DNA of 5,987 nt, taken from contig JAISRP010000196.1 in assembly GCA_031273585.1 (NCBI GenBank), forward strand, positions 1-5,987. The letters run 5' to 3'. Made by a program: the position numbers and the translations under genes. The notes below the pieces were generated by a model that worked only from the letters and a program-made list of their open reading frames with translations, was not told the origin of the DNA and made no database searches. This document shows, piece after piece, positions 5,591 through 5,987 of this stretch (position 1 is the stretch's first letter; each line of letters starts with the position of its first letter). This DNA is from Synergistaceae bacterium (lineage in GTDB: Bacteria; Synergistota; Synergistia; Synergistales; Synergistaceae).

Positions 5591-5856
5591 CAATCACTCT
5601 ATGCTAAACTCTTTAACTAACGAGCCCAGAAAATTTCTGATTTATCGTCAGGGCCCCAGCGGGCAATGATTGAAAATCCGATCGCCCTCTATCTTAAAAC
5701 GGTAAAACGTCCATCCGGCAATGCTATCATGGCCTCCTTGGCCGCGTCGTCTTCCGATGTAAGATTGTTTTCCGATAACTCAACGGAAAGACAGCCGCCG
5801 CAAAACCCGCGAAAATTTTAAATTTTAAAGATGACCCCAGACATCCGCAGGCTCAG

Positions 5857-5987
5857 GACCGCGGGCTCCGCCCGCGCCCGGGGGGGGGGGCCGCCCCCCC
5901 CCCCCCCCCCCGGTGTTTTTTTTTGTGGGGAGGGGGGTGTCCAAAAAACAAATGGTGGGTGGCGGGGGGGGACGCGCCCCCCCGGGG
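5857..5987. repeat. Intergenic hairpin/homopolymer element, copy 2 (cut by window end)
   Basis: This copy begins with GACCG like copy 1 and keeps the same order: stem-loop GCGGG/CCCGC (5861-5865 and 5871-5875, loop CTCCG), G11 (5880-5890), and a C tract broken by one G (CC at 5891-5892, then C18 at 5894-5911). Next come T9 (5916-5924), a G-rich stretch, A6 (5943-5948), TGGTGGG (5953-5959), and a G8/C7 hairpin (5964-5971 and 5977-5983). It has the same orientation as copy 1 but differs in every homopolymer length. No + strand gene ends just before it, so it is not simply the terminator of a visible gene. The T9 run after the G/C stem could still terminate + strand transcripts. Confidence 0.8.

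Larger units (their letters stand above)
5522..5856. other. AT-rich intergenic region upstream of veg
   Basis: This stretch is visibly richer in A and T than the genes around it and holds no convincing complete gene. Besides the veg promoter and its inverted repeat it has a perfect palindrome CAGAAA-A-TTTCTG at 5627-5639 and an inverted repeat TTTCCG/CGGAAA at 5769-5774 and 5784-5789. It ends in an A/T run (AAAATTTTAAATTTT) at 5812-5826. A 51-codon + strand frame (5666-5821) lacks a ribosome binding site. On the - strand two overlapping open stretches without upstream starts (5817-5689 and 5779-5648) look somewhat protein-like and might be the remains of a decayed gene end. Neither can be assigned. 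Confidence 0.5.

Noticed and set aside
5666..5821. A 51-codon + strand frame in the veg upstream region
   Set aside because: No ribosome binding site precedes the ATG, the second half is low in recognisable structure, and it overlaps equally long open stretches on the other strand.
5522..5856. PurBox for autoregulation of purR, or a PyrR/riboswitch leader
   Set aside because: I found no pair of CGAA-type PurBox arms and no riboswitch-like conserved core. The inverted repeats present have different sequences.

Overview
The window is a piece of a high-GC bacterial chromosome holding housekeeping genes, not an accessory island. On the + strand, positions 1-3298 carry the 3' half of a de novo pyrimidine (UMP) operon: the last codons of what is probably pyrC, then pyrF, pyrK, pyrD and pyrE. 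On the - strand, positions 3514-5506 carry veg, ispE and purR, transcribed in that order. The two groups converge on a 215-bp intergenic stretch of hairpins and homopolymers. A second copy of that stretch begins at 5857 and runs off the window.

The pyrimidine genes give a coherent route. Dihydroorotase (pyrC end) makes dihydroorotate. The class 1B dehydrogenase PyrD, with its NADH-linked flavin/iron-sulfur partner PyrK, oxidises it to orotate. PyrE adds phosphoribose from PRPP, and PyrF decarboxylates OMP to UMP. Spacing is tight: 3 nt for pyrC-pyrF, 4 nt for pyrF-pyrK, and a 4-nt GTGA overlap for pyrK-pyrD. The exception is pyrE, which sits 69 nt downstream of pyrD behind a good sigma-70-type promoter whose -10 box overlaps the pyrD stop codon.

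The opposite group encodes Veg (small conserved protein), IspE (MEP isoprenoid pathway kinase) and a Bacillus-type PurR (PRPP-responsive purine repressor). The order veg-ispE-purR is known from Firmicutes and, as I recall, also from Synergistota. Together with the PyrK/PyrD pair, the GTG/TTG starts and the GC-rich codons, this suggests a high-GC member of Synergistota or a high-GC Firmicute. That placement is inference; no rRNA is present to test it.

Upstream of veg, 5522-5856 is clearly AT-richer than the rest. It contains a likely veg promoter, three short inverted repeats and no convincing complete gene. I see no CRISPR array, tRNA, rRNA, transposase or defence system. The least ordinary feature is the two-copy intergenic element: long G, C, T and A runs, plus a short stem-loop in which one base pair differs in a compensatory way between the copies.
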